The notes under the pieces were generated by a model. It was not told where the DNA came from and did not search any database. It worked only from the letters and a program-made list of their open reading frames with translations. DNA of 5,733 bases from Ruminococcus sp. (GTDB lineage: Bacteria > Bacillota > Clostridia > Oscillospirales > Ruminococcaceae): assembly GCA_003488415.1 (NCBI GenBank), contig DNLQ01000056.1, forward strand, positions 1-5,733, given 5' to 3'. This document shows, one piece after another, positions 1 through 5,733 of the stretch. The number at the start of each line of letters is the position of its first letter. The stretch's first letter is position 1. The translations under genes and the position numbers were made by a program.

Positions 1-177
1 CTATCGCACGGGTGGTCTGACTGTCGGGGTTAGTGTTGTTTGACCGCCGGTGTTTTTACTGCCGGGGTTATGTGGATTGGCTGCCGGTGGTCTGGCTGTC
101 AGGGTGGTGTGTGTGGTGATGCCGGTGGTATTGTGCCGGGGCGGTACGTGTAGTGCTGCTGGCAGTACTGCTGTCAG
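1..177. repeat. Degenerate G/T-rich tandem array, 37-38 bp unit
   Basis: A short core resembling CTGYCGG recurs at 21, 59, 96, 133 and 171 and, in a second series, at 44, 81, 119 and 158, so each 37-38 bp unit holds two cores. Matches are better at twice the period: bases 8-29 and 83-104 agree at 18 of 22 positions, and 44-67 resembles 119-141. By hand count, bases 1-180 of the + strand are about 72% G+T and only about 9% A, a strong strand bias. All three + frames are stopped within the first 43 bases. The left end of the array lies outside the window. Function is unknown; it could be a non-coding minisatellite or the edge of a larger repeat element. Confidence 0.65.
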
Positions 178-231
178 CCTGAGCAAAGAGAATAAGGCGT
201 TAGCCGGAATGCAATACAGATACTGAAAGGA
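178..231 (+). promoter_or_regulatory. Short leader of the peptidase operon with ribosome binding site
   Basis: Only about 60 bases separate the repeat array from the first gene. They contain a purine-rich AAAGGA at 226-231. This Shine-Dalgarno-like site abuts the ATG at 232 with no spacing but lies 9 bases before the TTG at 241, which favours TTG as the start. I see no convincing -35/-10 pair here, so the operon promoter may lie within or upstream of the repeat array. Confidence 0.4.
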
Positions 232-240
232 ATGATAGTA

Positions 241-1251
241 TTGGATATAAAGAACATAACGATAAAGCTGTCCGAGGCTTACGGTGCCTCCGGACGTGAG
301 GACGCTGCCGCAGAGCTTGCTCTGGGAATGCTCCGGGAGTACTGCCCGGATGCGGTATACGATAACGGCAACATCATCGGCTACAGGAGCAAACGCCGTG
401 AGGGACGCCCTCTTGCAGTCCTTGACGCACACATCGACCAGGTAGGCTTCACTGTGACCTCTGTCACCGATGACGGCTTCGTGAAGTTCGCCCCGTTAGG
501 CGGCATAGACAGAAGACTGCTCCCGGCTCAGCCTGTTGTCATCCACGGCAGAGAGGACGTAAAGGGAGTCATCTGCTCCATACCTCCCCACCTTTCAAAG
601 GGCAGCGCAGAGGTGCCGGATTTCGGGGACACTGCCGTTGATGCAGGCATGACCGCCGGGCAGCTCCGGGAGAAGGTGTCGCCCGGCGACAGCATCACCT
701 TTGAGGTGAAGTGCCGGGAACTCCTCGGCAGCCGTCTTACGGGCGGCGCTCTTGACGACCGCTGCGGCATTGCTGCCATACTCTGCGCCCTGGAGCTTTT
801 AAAGGACTGCGATACAAAGTACGATGTGGCAGTCATCTTCTCTTCCCAGGAGGAGCTTGGCGAGAGAGGTGCGGCTGTGGGAGCCTTCACCGTTGATGCC
901 GACATCGCCATAGCTGTTGACGTCAGCTTCGCCATGGCTCACGGCGAGGATCCGGAAAAAACAGGAAGACTGGGAAAAGGTCCCATGATCGGGATATCTC
1001 CCTCCCTGTCCCGTGAGGTCACTGACGCACTTATCGCCGCCGCAGAGAATGCCGGTATTTCCTGGCAGCCGGAGGTCATGAACGGTCTCACCTCCACCAA
1101 CGCCGACAGGTACTCCGTTGCCCGTGAGGGTGCAAAGGCGTGTACAGTGTCCATACCCCTGCGGAATATGCACACTCCGGCAGAGGTCATAGACCTCGGG
1201 GACGTGGAGCTGACAGGCAGACTGATAGCGGAATACTTAAAGGAGGCATAA
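241..1251 (+). CDS. M42 family metallopeptidase (glutamyl-aminopeptidase/TET type), first paralogue
   Basis: Probable cytoplasmic metal-dependent aminopeptidase that removes N-terminal residues from short peptides. Numbered from the TTG start (336 aa, the usual family size), it keeps the whole M42 active site: His64 and Asp66 in AHIDQVGF, the bridging Asp172 in ALDDR, catalytic Glu204 and metal-binding Glu205 in SSQEELGERG, Asp227 in the VDV motif, and His311 in NMHTPAEV. Spacings match known TET peptidases. The glutamate that normally follows HxD is a glutamine (Q67, codon CAG). TTG at 241 is preferred over ATG at 232 (339 aa) because AAAGGA lies 9 bases upstream of TTG and the resulting N-terminus (M)DIKNITIKLSEAYGASG fits the family. 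It is the first gene of a three-gene operon. Peptide specificity cannot be read. Older annotations sometimes call such proteins endoglucanase M; the sequence supports a peptidase. Confidence 0.93.
   Translation: MDIKNITIKLSEAYGASGREDAAAELALGMLREYCPDAVYDNGNIIGYRSKRREGRPLAVLDAHIDQVGFTVTSVTDDGFVKFAPLGGIDRRLLPAQPVVIHGREDVKGVICSIPPHLSKGSAEVPDFGDTAVDAGMTAGQLREKVSPGDSITFEVKCRELLGSRLTGGALDDRCGIAAILCALELLKDCDTKYDVAVIFSSQEELGERGAAVGAFTVDADIAIAVDVSFAMAHGEDPEKTGRLGKGPMIGISPSLSREVTDALIAAAENAGISWQPEVMNGLTSTNADRYSVAREGAKACTVSIPLRNMHTPAEVIDLGDVELTGRLIAEYLKEA
1239..1246 (+). promoter_or_regulatory. Strong ribosome binding site of the second peptidase gene
   Basis: AAAGGAGG, a near-perfect Shine-Dalgarno sequence, is embedded in the last codons of the first peptidase gene (encoding Lys-Glu-Ala) and lies 8 bases before the ATG at 1255. 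The second gene can therefore be initiated efficiently on its own as well as by read-through ribosomes. Confidence 0.8.
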
Positions 1252-1254
1252 GAC

Positions 1255-2283
1255 ATGAAGCAGCTTGATATGCTCCTCAGGGAGCTTTGTGCAGTGAACG
1301 GAGTCTCCGGAGACGAACAGGATGTCCGTGAGACTATAATAAAGAAGATAGACGGGCTGTGCGAGTACCGCACTGACAGCCTCGGAAGTCTTATATGCTT
1401 CAGAAAGGGCAGAAAGACTCCGGAGAAGAAGCTGATGATATGCGCCCACATGGACGAGGTGGGATTCATCGTCACATACATAAAAGAGGACGGCACTCTG
1501 TCGCTGGCTATGGTGGGCGGAGTTGATCCCATGGTAGCCATAGGACGTCAGGTAGCAGTGGGAAGGAACGCTCTCCCCGGAGTCATCGGCTCTACCGCAG
1601 TACATAACCTCTCAAAGGAACAGCGTGAAAAGGCTCCCGGCTGGGACGATCTTTATATCGACATCGGCGCATCCAGCCGTGAGGAGGCTGAGAAGTACGT
1701 TTCTCCCGGAGACTGCGTATACTTCCTCCCGGACTTCACCGAGCTGGGAGACAGCCATGTGAAGTCCAAGGCTATCGATGACCGTGCAGGCTGTGCCATG
1801 ATGATACGCATGATGCAGGAAGAGCCGGAGTACGATACCTGGTTCGTATTCAACGTCCAGGAGGAGATAGGTCTCCGGGGCTCACGGGCTTCCGCATTCG
1901 CAGTTGATCCGGACTTCGCCATAGTCCTTGAGGCGACTACCGCTGCCGACATCGACGGAGTTTCCGGGCAGAAGAAGGTGTGTTCCCTGGGCGGAGGCCC
2001 TGTGGTGGGCTTCATGGACAGAAGCACCGTGTACGACAGGGGACTCTACCGCCTTGCCTTCGATACCGCAGAGCAGGCAGGCATCCCCTGTCAGACCAAG
2101 ACCATGATAGCCGGAGGGAACGATGCCGGCGCTATACATATCACCCGTGGAGGAATCCGCACCATAGCAGTATCAGTGCCTTGCAGATACCTTCACTCCG
2201 CTTCCTGCGTAATAGATACCGCCGACCTGCATAACACCTATGCACTGGTGAAGGAACTGGCGGAAAAGGTACACTTATCATGA
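1255..2283 (+). CDS. M42 family metallopeptidase (glutamyl-aminopeptidase/TET type), second paralogue
   Basis: A 342-residue M42 aminopeptidase, full length for the family, with no signal peptide and so probably cytoplasmic. Visible active-site residues are His65 and Asp67 in AHMDEVGF (canonical Glu68 present), bridging Asp175 in AIDDR, catalytic Glu203 and metal ligand Glu204 in VQEEIGLRG, Glu226 in LEATTAADI, and His314 in RYLHSAS. The ligand at 226 is Glu where the upstream paralogue has Asp; clan MH enzymes use either. The two proteins share all motifs but are clearly diverged, so this is an old duplication rather than a recent copy. The gene begins 3 bases after the first peptidase stop, behind a strong AAAGGAGG, and its stop overlaps the start of the acetyltransferase gene. 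Co-expression makes a mixed oligomer or complementary residue specificities plausible, but this is inference. Confidence 0.94.
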   Translation: MKQLDMLLRELCAVNGVSGDEQDVRETIIKKIDGLCEYRTDSLGSLICFRKGRKTPEKKLMICAHMDEVGFIVTYIKEDGTLSLAMVGGVDPMVAIGRQVAVGRNALPGVIGSTAVHNLSKEQREKAPGWDDLYIDIGASSREEAEKYVSPGDCVYFLPDFTELGDSHVKSKAIDDRAGCAMMIRMMQEEPEYDTWFVFNVQEEIGLRGSRASAFAVDPDFAIVLEATTAADIDGVSGQKKVCSLGGGPVVGFMDRSTVYDRGLYRLAFDTAEQAGIPCQTKTMIAGGNDAGAIHITRGGIRTIAVSVPCRYLHSASCVIDTADLHNTYALVKELAEKVHLS

Positions 2284-2287
2284 TAAG
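2274..2287. repeat. 14 bp perfect palindrome over the peptidase/acetyltransferase junction
   Basis: CTTATCATGATAAG reads the same on both strands and is centred on the ATGA stop/start overlap. It is followed by another CTTAT at 2289-2293, making ATAAG-A-CTTAT and then CTTATTAAG, so three small symmetric elements lie in 24 bases. As RNA it could form a 5 bp stem with the start codon in a four-base loop. It could also be a protein-binding site or chance within coding sequence. Confidence 0.5.
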
Positions 2288-3089
2288 ACTTATTAAGAAC
2301 GAGGACGAGCTTGACAGAGAGCTTCTTATGAAGTCCCTCTGCGGCAGGAAGATGCTGGCTTACATGAAAGCCTACGGGCCGGGATACGATTTCTGCCGCT
2401 TCTACAAGGTGACTGACAACGAGAGACCGGGCTGTGCAGGGTATATGTTCATCATAAACTCCACCCTTATAATATGTGCCGACGGATACCTGGGCGCTAC
2501 TGAGGAATTGCAGATATTCATCGAGATGAACCAGCCGTTCCGCATTGAGGGCGACCAGAAGATACTGGGCGGTATAAAGCGTGGAGAAAGATACCAGATA
2601 CTTAACCGCACCGTGTTCGAGCTTGTCCCTGACGAGAACAGCTACAAGTTCGCTGAGGAATACGTGGACTTCGATCCCTACCTCCCGGACGTATACAAGA
2701 TACTCAGTGAGGGATTCCCCAATATTGCGGACTTCTCCCTGTGGTACACCGACACCTCCCACCGCTGCCGCCACGGTATAAGCCGTGTGTTCACCTACCG
2801 CAACAGCACTACCGCATCTGTAGTGTTCGACATCGGCAACGAGGTGCTGATCGGTCAGGTGGCTACAAAGGCATCTGCAAGAGGAAGCGGCTATGCAAGG
2901 GAGTTCCTGAAATGGCTGGCACTGTTCCTTAACAACCTCAACAAGAGAGCCTTCCTGCTGGCACTGGATATCCGTGTCAGCTTCTACCGTGAGATCGGCT
3001 TCCGGGAGGTGCTGAAGGAGATCGTCCTGGAGCGTATCGACGTTGACAAGGACAGCATCACAAAGGGACGCCTTGCGGATAACAACTGA
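2280..3089 (+). CDS. GNAT family N-acetyltransferase
   Basis: A 269-residue protein whose C-terminal half carries a GCN5-related acetyltransferase fold. The acetyl-CoA pyrophosphate-binding motif A is seen as ARGSGYAREFL (residues 200-210, in the place of the usual R/Q-x-x-G-x-G/A), preceded by a beta-strand pair around 177-195 and followed by the typical late motif FYREIGF (235-241). The N-terminal 140 or so residues form a separate domain, perhaps a degenerate second GNAT-like half, which I do not recognise with confidence. The ATG overlaps the stop of the second peptidase by four bases (ATGA), with a modest AAAGG about 10 bases upstream, so translation is probably coupled. Substrate unknown; the context suggests an amino acid, a peptide or a protein N-terminus, but this is inference. 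A long reverse-strand open frame overlaps it and is considered a shadow. Confidence 0.85.
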   Translation: MIRLIKNEDELDRELLMKSLCGRKMLAYMKAYGPGYDFCRFYKVTDNERPGCAGYMFIINSTLIICADGYLGATEELQIFIEMNQPFRIEGDQKILGGIKRGERYQILNRTVFELVPDENSYKFAEEYVDFDPYLPDVYKILSEGFPNIADFSLWYTDTSHRCRHGISRVFTYRNSTTASVVFDIGNEVLIGQVATKASARGSGYAREFLKWLALFLNNLNKRAFLLALDIRVSFYREIGFREVLKEIVLERIDVDKDSITKGRLADNN

Positions 3090-3389
3090 CAGGACAATAT
3101 GCACAAACTGCTGCTTCTGAATTTGTGCAGGCATACAAAGATATCCCTCTTTTATTAAACGTAAGAAAAAAGTAAGCTGTTTCCAGACATTTATATTATG
3201 TACATCACCGGTGTATGCAGGGGTATGACAGCATATACGGTGGCAAATCATTGATCCGGCAGCTACAGTAAGCAAAATGATGACTTGTTATCGGATACGA
3301 AAAGCAGGTCACGGATTATTACTGCCGTATCAATAAGTACAGGACAGCAAAGAATATAGCAATATATCCTGCAGAAACGGAGAAAATTT
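3090..3389. other. 300-base intergenic region between operon and dockerin gene
   Basis: More A/T-rich than the flanking genes and without a supported coding frame; the two small + frames found (19 and 18 codons) lack good ribosome binding sites. It holds an 8 bp inverted repeat at 3100-3129, a CACCGGTG palindrome at 3206-3213 and a weak ATCATT/AATGAT stem (3247-3252 with 3276-3281). TATATT-like hexamers near 3192 and a TTGATC at 3251 are the only promoter-like bases and lack good partners. The dockerin gene promoter is expected here but cannot be placed. No riboswitch class or tRNA is recognisable. Confidence 0.5.
3100..3129 (+). terminator. Possible weak terminator hairpin after the peptidase operon
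   Basis: TGCACAAA (3100-3107) pairs perfectly with TTTGTGCA (3122-3129) around a 14-base loop, starting 10 bases after the acetyltransferase stop. The position suits transcription termination. However, the stem is short and A/T-rich, and the nearest T-rich run (CTCTTTTATT) comes only about 18 bases later, so this is not a classical intrinsic terminator. An operator or mRNA 3'-end structure is an alternative. Confidence 0.3.
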
Positions 3390-5733
3390 ATGAAAACACG
3401 AAGAATAGCAGCCGCAGTAATGGCAGCAGCACTCACATTCACAGCTATGCCGGGAAATACATTCCTTTTCCGTCAGGATCCCATGACAGCGATTGCCGAG
3501 GACGGGGCTTATGACGAAATTACAATAAACGGAATGTTGTTCCGCCGCTATGAGGATCATGCAGAGCTTCTCGACGGCAGAGAAGCTAAGGGAGAGGTAA
3601 CTATCCCCGGCTCGATAGGTTCACCTATACCTCCCGAAGGATTTGCCTATGATTCCCTGATGGTCAGGGTGACAAAGATCGCTGACAATGCCTTCGGCGG
3701 CAATCAGAATATCACAAAGATCATCTTGGAAGAGGACAACTGCATTACAACGGTCAAGGATCTTGATATCACCATAGGTGCATGGGCATTCGTTGACTGC
3801 CACAATCTCAGGGAAGTCGTTATCCCGGAGAACGTAACGGAGATAGATGAAGGCGCATTCACCGGCTGCAACAGAATAAAACGGATATTCCTTCCTGCAT
3901 CGCTGGAGTCCGTAGGCGCAAACGCCTTTACCGGCAAGTTGTTCGACTCCGCAGATAAGGACACCGGTGCAAGAGTGTACTATGCAGGCACTGAGGAACA
4001 GTGGGTGACGGTAAATGTCGGTGAGGGCAACGTAATGGTGCAGCATCCGGAGCTGGTGGTGAAGAATGCCGCATACCCAGTTCCCATTGAGATAAACGGA
4101 CTCACCTTCTCAGAGTTTCACAACCGCCTCAAACTTGAGAAGTGCAGTGACGCTGAGGGAACGGTGGCAATAGACTATCCTATGTCACTGGAAGAGGGCG
4201 TTATAGAAAACAGCGTTTGTGAGATAGCTGAAGGAGCTTTTGAGGGCTGCGGCAGCATAAAAGAGCTTATCCTCCCCGGTTCCGTTTCATACATTGGTAA
4301 GGATGCACTCAAAGACTGCACCTCGCTGACGGATATATGGTACGGCAAACCTAAGGATTGGTGGGATGGTGCTATGAGACAGGCGAACTATCCCGAGTCA
4401 GTGAAGCTCCACTTCAGCGATGATGCGGACGAAGATGCTGACTGCTCTATCAACGTGGAATTTAAGGAGCCTGACGGTACGCCGATAAAGGGAGTGGCCG
4501 CATCTGTCGCTCAGATCTCTGAGCCGGAAAGGATAATTGACAGGTGGGTAAGCGAAGGGATCGAAAAGACGATCAGGGTACCCATGAACAGCGAGGATTC
4601 ACCCTATGTCATAAATTACACTATCCCCGATGGCTACGCCGGCAATACCGGTGCAAAGAGCGCTATAGTATTCAGTGAGGATAACAAGACCTACAGCGAG
4701 GGCATCGTTCTTATAAACCTCAGCAAGGCGGATGAACCCTATCTTGAGTGCGAAAAGACTGACCTTGAGGTGGGCGAGAGCGTCCTTGTTACAGTAAAGG
4801 GAGAGTATGACAGTGCCGGCGGAGAGGATAACGGAGTCATCACCTACGATCTTCTTGACGGTACAACGGAGAGTGTTTACAGACTCACAGCGAAAAAGCC
4901 CGGGACCTATACCTTCTTTATCACCTATAAGAGTGCGGACGGCGAATACCTTGAAATGAAGGAAAAAACGTTCACTGTTTCGGGAGAGCCTGTTGAGCCT
5001 GAGACTCAGCCTGAGACTCAGCCTGCCACTGAGCCGGCAACAGAAGTACAGCCTTCCACCGAGCCGGTGACGGAACCCACGACCGAAAAGCCTGTATCCG
5101 GCGGCTTTGGCTTTGTTAATATCATCAATGAACCCAAGACAGACCTCAAAACAGGAGAAAAGACTACTCTCGTGGTCGAGAGCGATATCTACCACAGCAT
5201 CTCAAAGGCTCTGGACAACGCAGTTACCTGCAAGCTGGTCAAGGAGGACGGAAACGCAAAGACATACGAGATAACAGCAGTCAAGGCAGGCAAGGCAACA
5301 ATTACGGTAATCACTCCCACTGCTTTCGGTAACGATCCTATAAATATAGAATTTAACGTTACGGGTGATCCTGTAGAGCTCCCTGCCGATCCCGACAAGC
5401 CCTACGTAAAGATAGTCAATTCACCAAAGACTGAGCTGGAAACAGGCGAAAGCGTTGAGGCAGAGGTCTACGGCTGGGATTATTCAACTTTAATACGCAG
5501 CTATGACGGCAGCGAATGGGGTACAGTCAATGACAGCGATGTTATCACCATCGAAAAGCTCAGCGAGAAGGATAATGTCGCCAGGTACAGAATAACTGCT
5601 GTCGGAGAGGGCGAGCGTCAGATATGGTTCTTCATGCCGACTCTTTCCGAATACTCACCCGAGCTCACATTCAAGGTCACAGGCAAGGCTCAGGTAAGCA
5701 AGAAGCGTGGTGATGCCAACGGCGACGGCAAGA
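3390..5733 (+). CDS. Secreted BspA-type LRR / Ig-like / dockerin protein (3' end beyond window)
   Basis: Predicted exported, non-catalytic cellulosome-type protein; 781 codons are visible without a stop. Order: signal peptide (MKTRR plus hydrophobic stretch to about residue 20, possible cleavage after AIA at 36); LRR_5 module A (about 44-218) with IADNAF, IDEGAFTGC and a closing YYAGTEEQW; LRR_5 module B (about 231-342) with IAEGAFEGC and WYGKPKDWW; a possible Cna-B/SpaA-like beta domain (about 351-446, FKEPDGTPIKGV and IPDGY); three Ig-like repeats (about 448-532, 573-660, 671-766) each with KT-D/E-L-x-x-GE and Y-x-I/L-TA; a Pro/Thr/Glu linker (533-569); and the first calcium loop of a type I dockerin (Asp775, Asn777, Asp779). 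The ATG follows CGGAG by 7 bases. The dockerin should bind a cohesin on a scaffoldin. No enzyme domain is seen, so adhesion or a structural role is likely. Confidence 0.88.
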   Translation, partial: MKTRRIAAAVMAAALTFTAMPGNTFLFRQDPMTAIAEDGAYDEITINGMLFRRYEDHAELLDGREAKGEVTIPGSIGSPIPPEGFAYDSLMVRVTKIADNAFGGNQNITKIILEEDNCITTVKDLDITIGAWAFVDCHNLREVVIPENVTEIDEGAFTGCNRIKRIFLPASLESVGANAFTGKLFDSADKDTGARVYYAGTEEQWVTVNVGEGNVMVQHPELVVKNAAYPVPIEINGLTFSEFHNRLKLEKCSDAEGTVAIDYPMSLEEGVIENSVCEIAEGAFEGCGSIKELILPGSVSYIGKDALKDCTSLTDIWYGKPKDWWDGAMRQANYPESVKLHFSDDADEDADCSINVEFKEPDGTPIKGVAASVAQISEPERIIDRWVSEGIEKTIRVPMNSEDSPYVINYTIPDGYAGNTGAKSAIVFSEDNKTYSEGIVLINLSKADEPYLECEKTDLEVGESVLVTVKGEYDSAGGEDNGVITYDLLDGTTESVYRLTAKKPGTYTFFITYKSADGEYLEMKEKTFTVSGEPVEPETQPETQPATEPATEVQPSTEPVTEPTTEKPVSGGFGFVNIINEPKTDLKTGEKTTLVVESDIYHSISKALDNAVTCKLVKEDGNAKTYEITAVKAGKATITVITPTAFGNDPINIEFNVTGDPVELPADPDKPYVKIVNSPKTELETGESVEAEVYGWDYSTLIRSYDGSEWGTVNDSDVITIEKLSEKDNVARYRITAVGEGERQIWFFMPTLSEYSPELTFKVTGKAQVSKKRGDANGDGK
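4986..5096 (+). repeat. Pro/Thr/Glu-rich linker repeat inside the dockerin gene
   Basis: It encodes residues 533-569, built almost only of Pro, Thr, Glu and Gln in ETQP and TEP steps. At the DNA level a 12 bp unit (CCTGAGACTCAG) is exactly repeated at 4998-5009 and 5010-5021, and diverged copies follow. Such linkers are flexible, often glycosylated spacers between modules of secreted ruminococcal proteins. Here it separates the first Ig-like repeat from the second. Slippage at the 12 bp repeats could change its length in frame. Confidence 0.8.
5706..5733 (+). other. Start of type I dockerin domain, cut by window edge
   Basis: It encodes RGDANGDGK. The D-x-N-x-D-G pattern is the first half of an EF-hand-like calcium loop that opens type I dockerins. 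The second loop and the cohesin-recognition residues lie outside the window, so cohesin specificity cannot be predicted. With only nine residues visible, a different calcium-binding repeat remains possible, but the position after a secreted multidomain protein fits a dockerin well. Confidence 0.75.

Noticed and set aside
1..177. CRISPR array or G-quadruplex
   Set aside because: Units are degenerate and contiguous with no unique spacers, which excludes CRISPR. The G runs (26-29, 64-67, 102-104, 138-141) are about 35 bases apart, too far for a canonical quadruplex.
50..226. + strand open frame with a GTG start through the array, about 58 codons
   Set aside because: No ribosome binding site, composition dictated by the G/T repeats, and no recognisable protein features.
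1..432. Reverse-strand open frame of 143 codons across the repeat array
   Set aside because: Its N-terminal half is antisense to the start of the well-supported peptidase gene and shows no domain or ribosome binding site. Only the repeat-derived Thr/Pro part is of interest, and it is noted under the array.
939..1605. Reverse-strand open frames of 200 and 122 codons over the two peptidase genes
   Set aside because: Antisense shadows of two genes with complete M42 active sites; no ribosome binding sites or recognisable domains.
3099..3158. Small + strand frame MHKLLLLNLCRHTKISLFY
   Set aside because: Only 19 codons, with an AGGA just 4 bases before the ATG, and it lies over the inverted repeat; not enough to call a gene.
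3198..3254. Small + strand frame of 18 codons in the intergenic region
   Set aside because: No ribosome binding site and no recognisable features.
2238..3275. Reverse-strand open frame of 345 codons
   Set aside because: Antisense to the acetyltransferase gene, which has a recognisable motif, a coupled start and operon context. The reverse frame shows no known motif.
3169..3279. Promoter for the dockerin gene (TATATT near 3192; TTGATC at 3251 with CAAAAT at 3273)
   Set aside because: The first lacks a -35 element, and the second has a poor -10 element (four of six bases). Neither can be called with confidence.
4599..5195. Reverse-strand open frame of 198 codons inside the dockerin gene
   Set aside because: Antisense to a continuous coding frame with clear LRR, Ig-like and linker features. 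Its Arg/Leu/Ser-rich stretch is the reverse reading of the linker.

Overview
The window looks like part of a Gram-positive, anaerobic, fibre-degrading gut or rumen Clostridia genome, most likely Ruminococcus or a close relative. The main reason is the last gene. It encodes a secreted multidomain protein with a Pro/Thr/Glu linker, and just before the window edge it enters a type I dockerin calcium loop (RGDANGDGK). Such architecture is typical of cellulosome-producing ruminococci. The species cannot be fixed from the sequence.

Layout, all genes on the + strand. Bases 1-177 are a strongly G/T-biased, degenerate tandem array with a 37-38 bp period and a better-matching 75 bp double unit. It runs off the left edge and has no convincing gene. 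Bases 241-3089 hold a compact three-gene operon: two divergent M42-family metallo-aminopeptidases (241-1251 and 1255-2283, 3 bp apart) and a GNAT-family acetyltransferase (2280-3089, 4 bp ATGA overlap). Bases 3090-3389 are a non-coding gap with a small inverted repeat right after the operon but no clear promoter. From 3390 to the right edge runs an incomplete gene (781 codons visible) with a signal peptide, two BspA-type leucine-rich-repeat (LRR_5) modules, a possible Cna-B-like beta domain, three Ig-like repeats, the linker and the start of a dockerin.

How they work together. The two peptidases probably act in the cytoplasm, trimming short peptides as large TET-type oligomers, perhaps as a mixed complex. 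The acetyltransferase is translationally coupled to the second peptidase, but its substrate cannot be read from the sequence. The dockerin protein is a separate transcription unit, predicted to be exported and to plug non-catalytically into a cohesin on a cellulosome or the cell surface. No phage, insertion sequence, CRISPR array, tRNA or rRNA was seen. I found no clearly new system. The most unusual items are the left-edge repeat array and the LRR/Ig/dockerin architecture.
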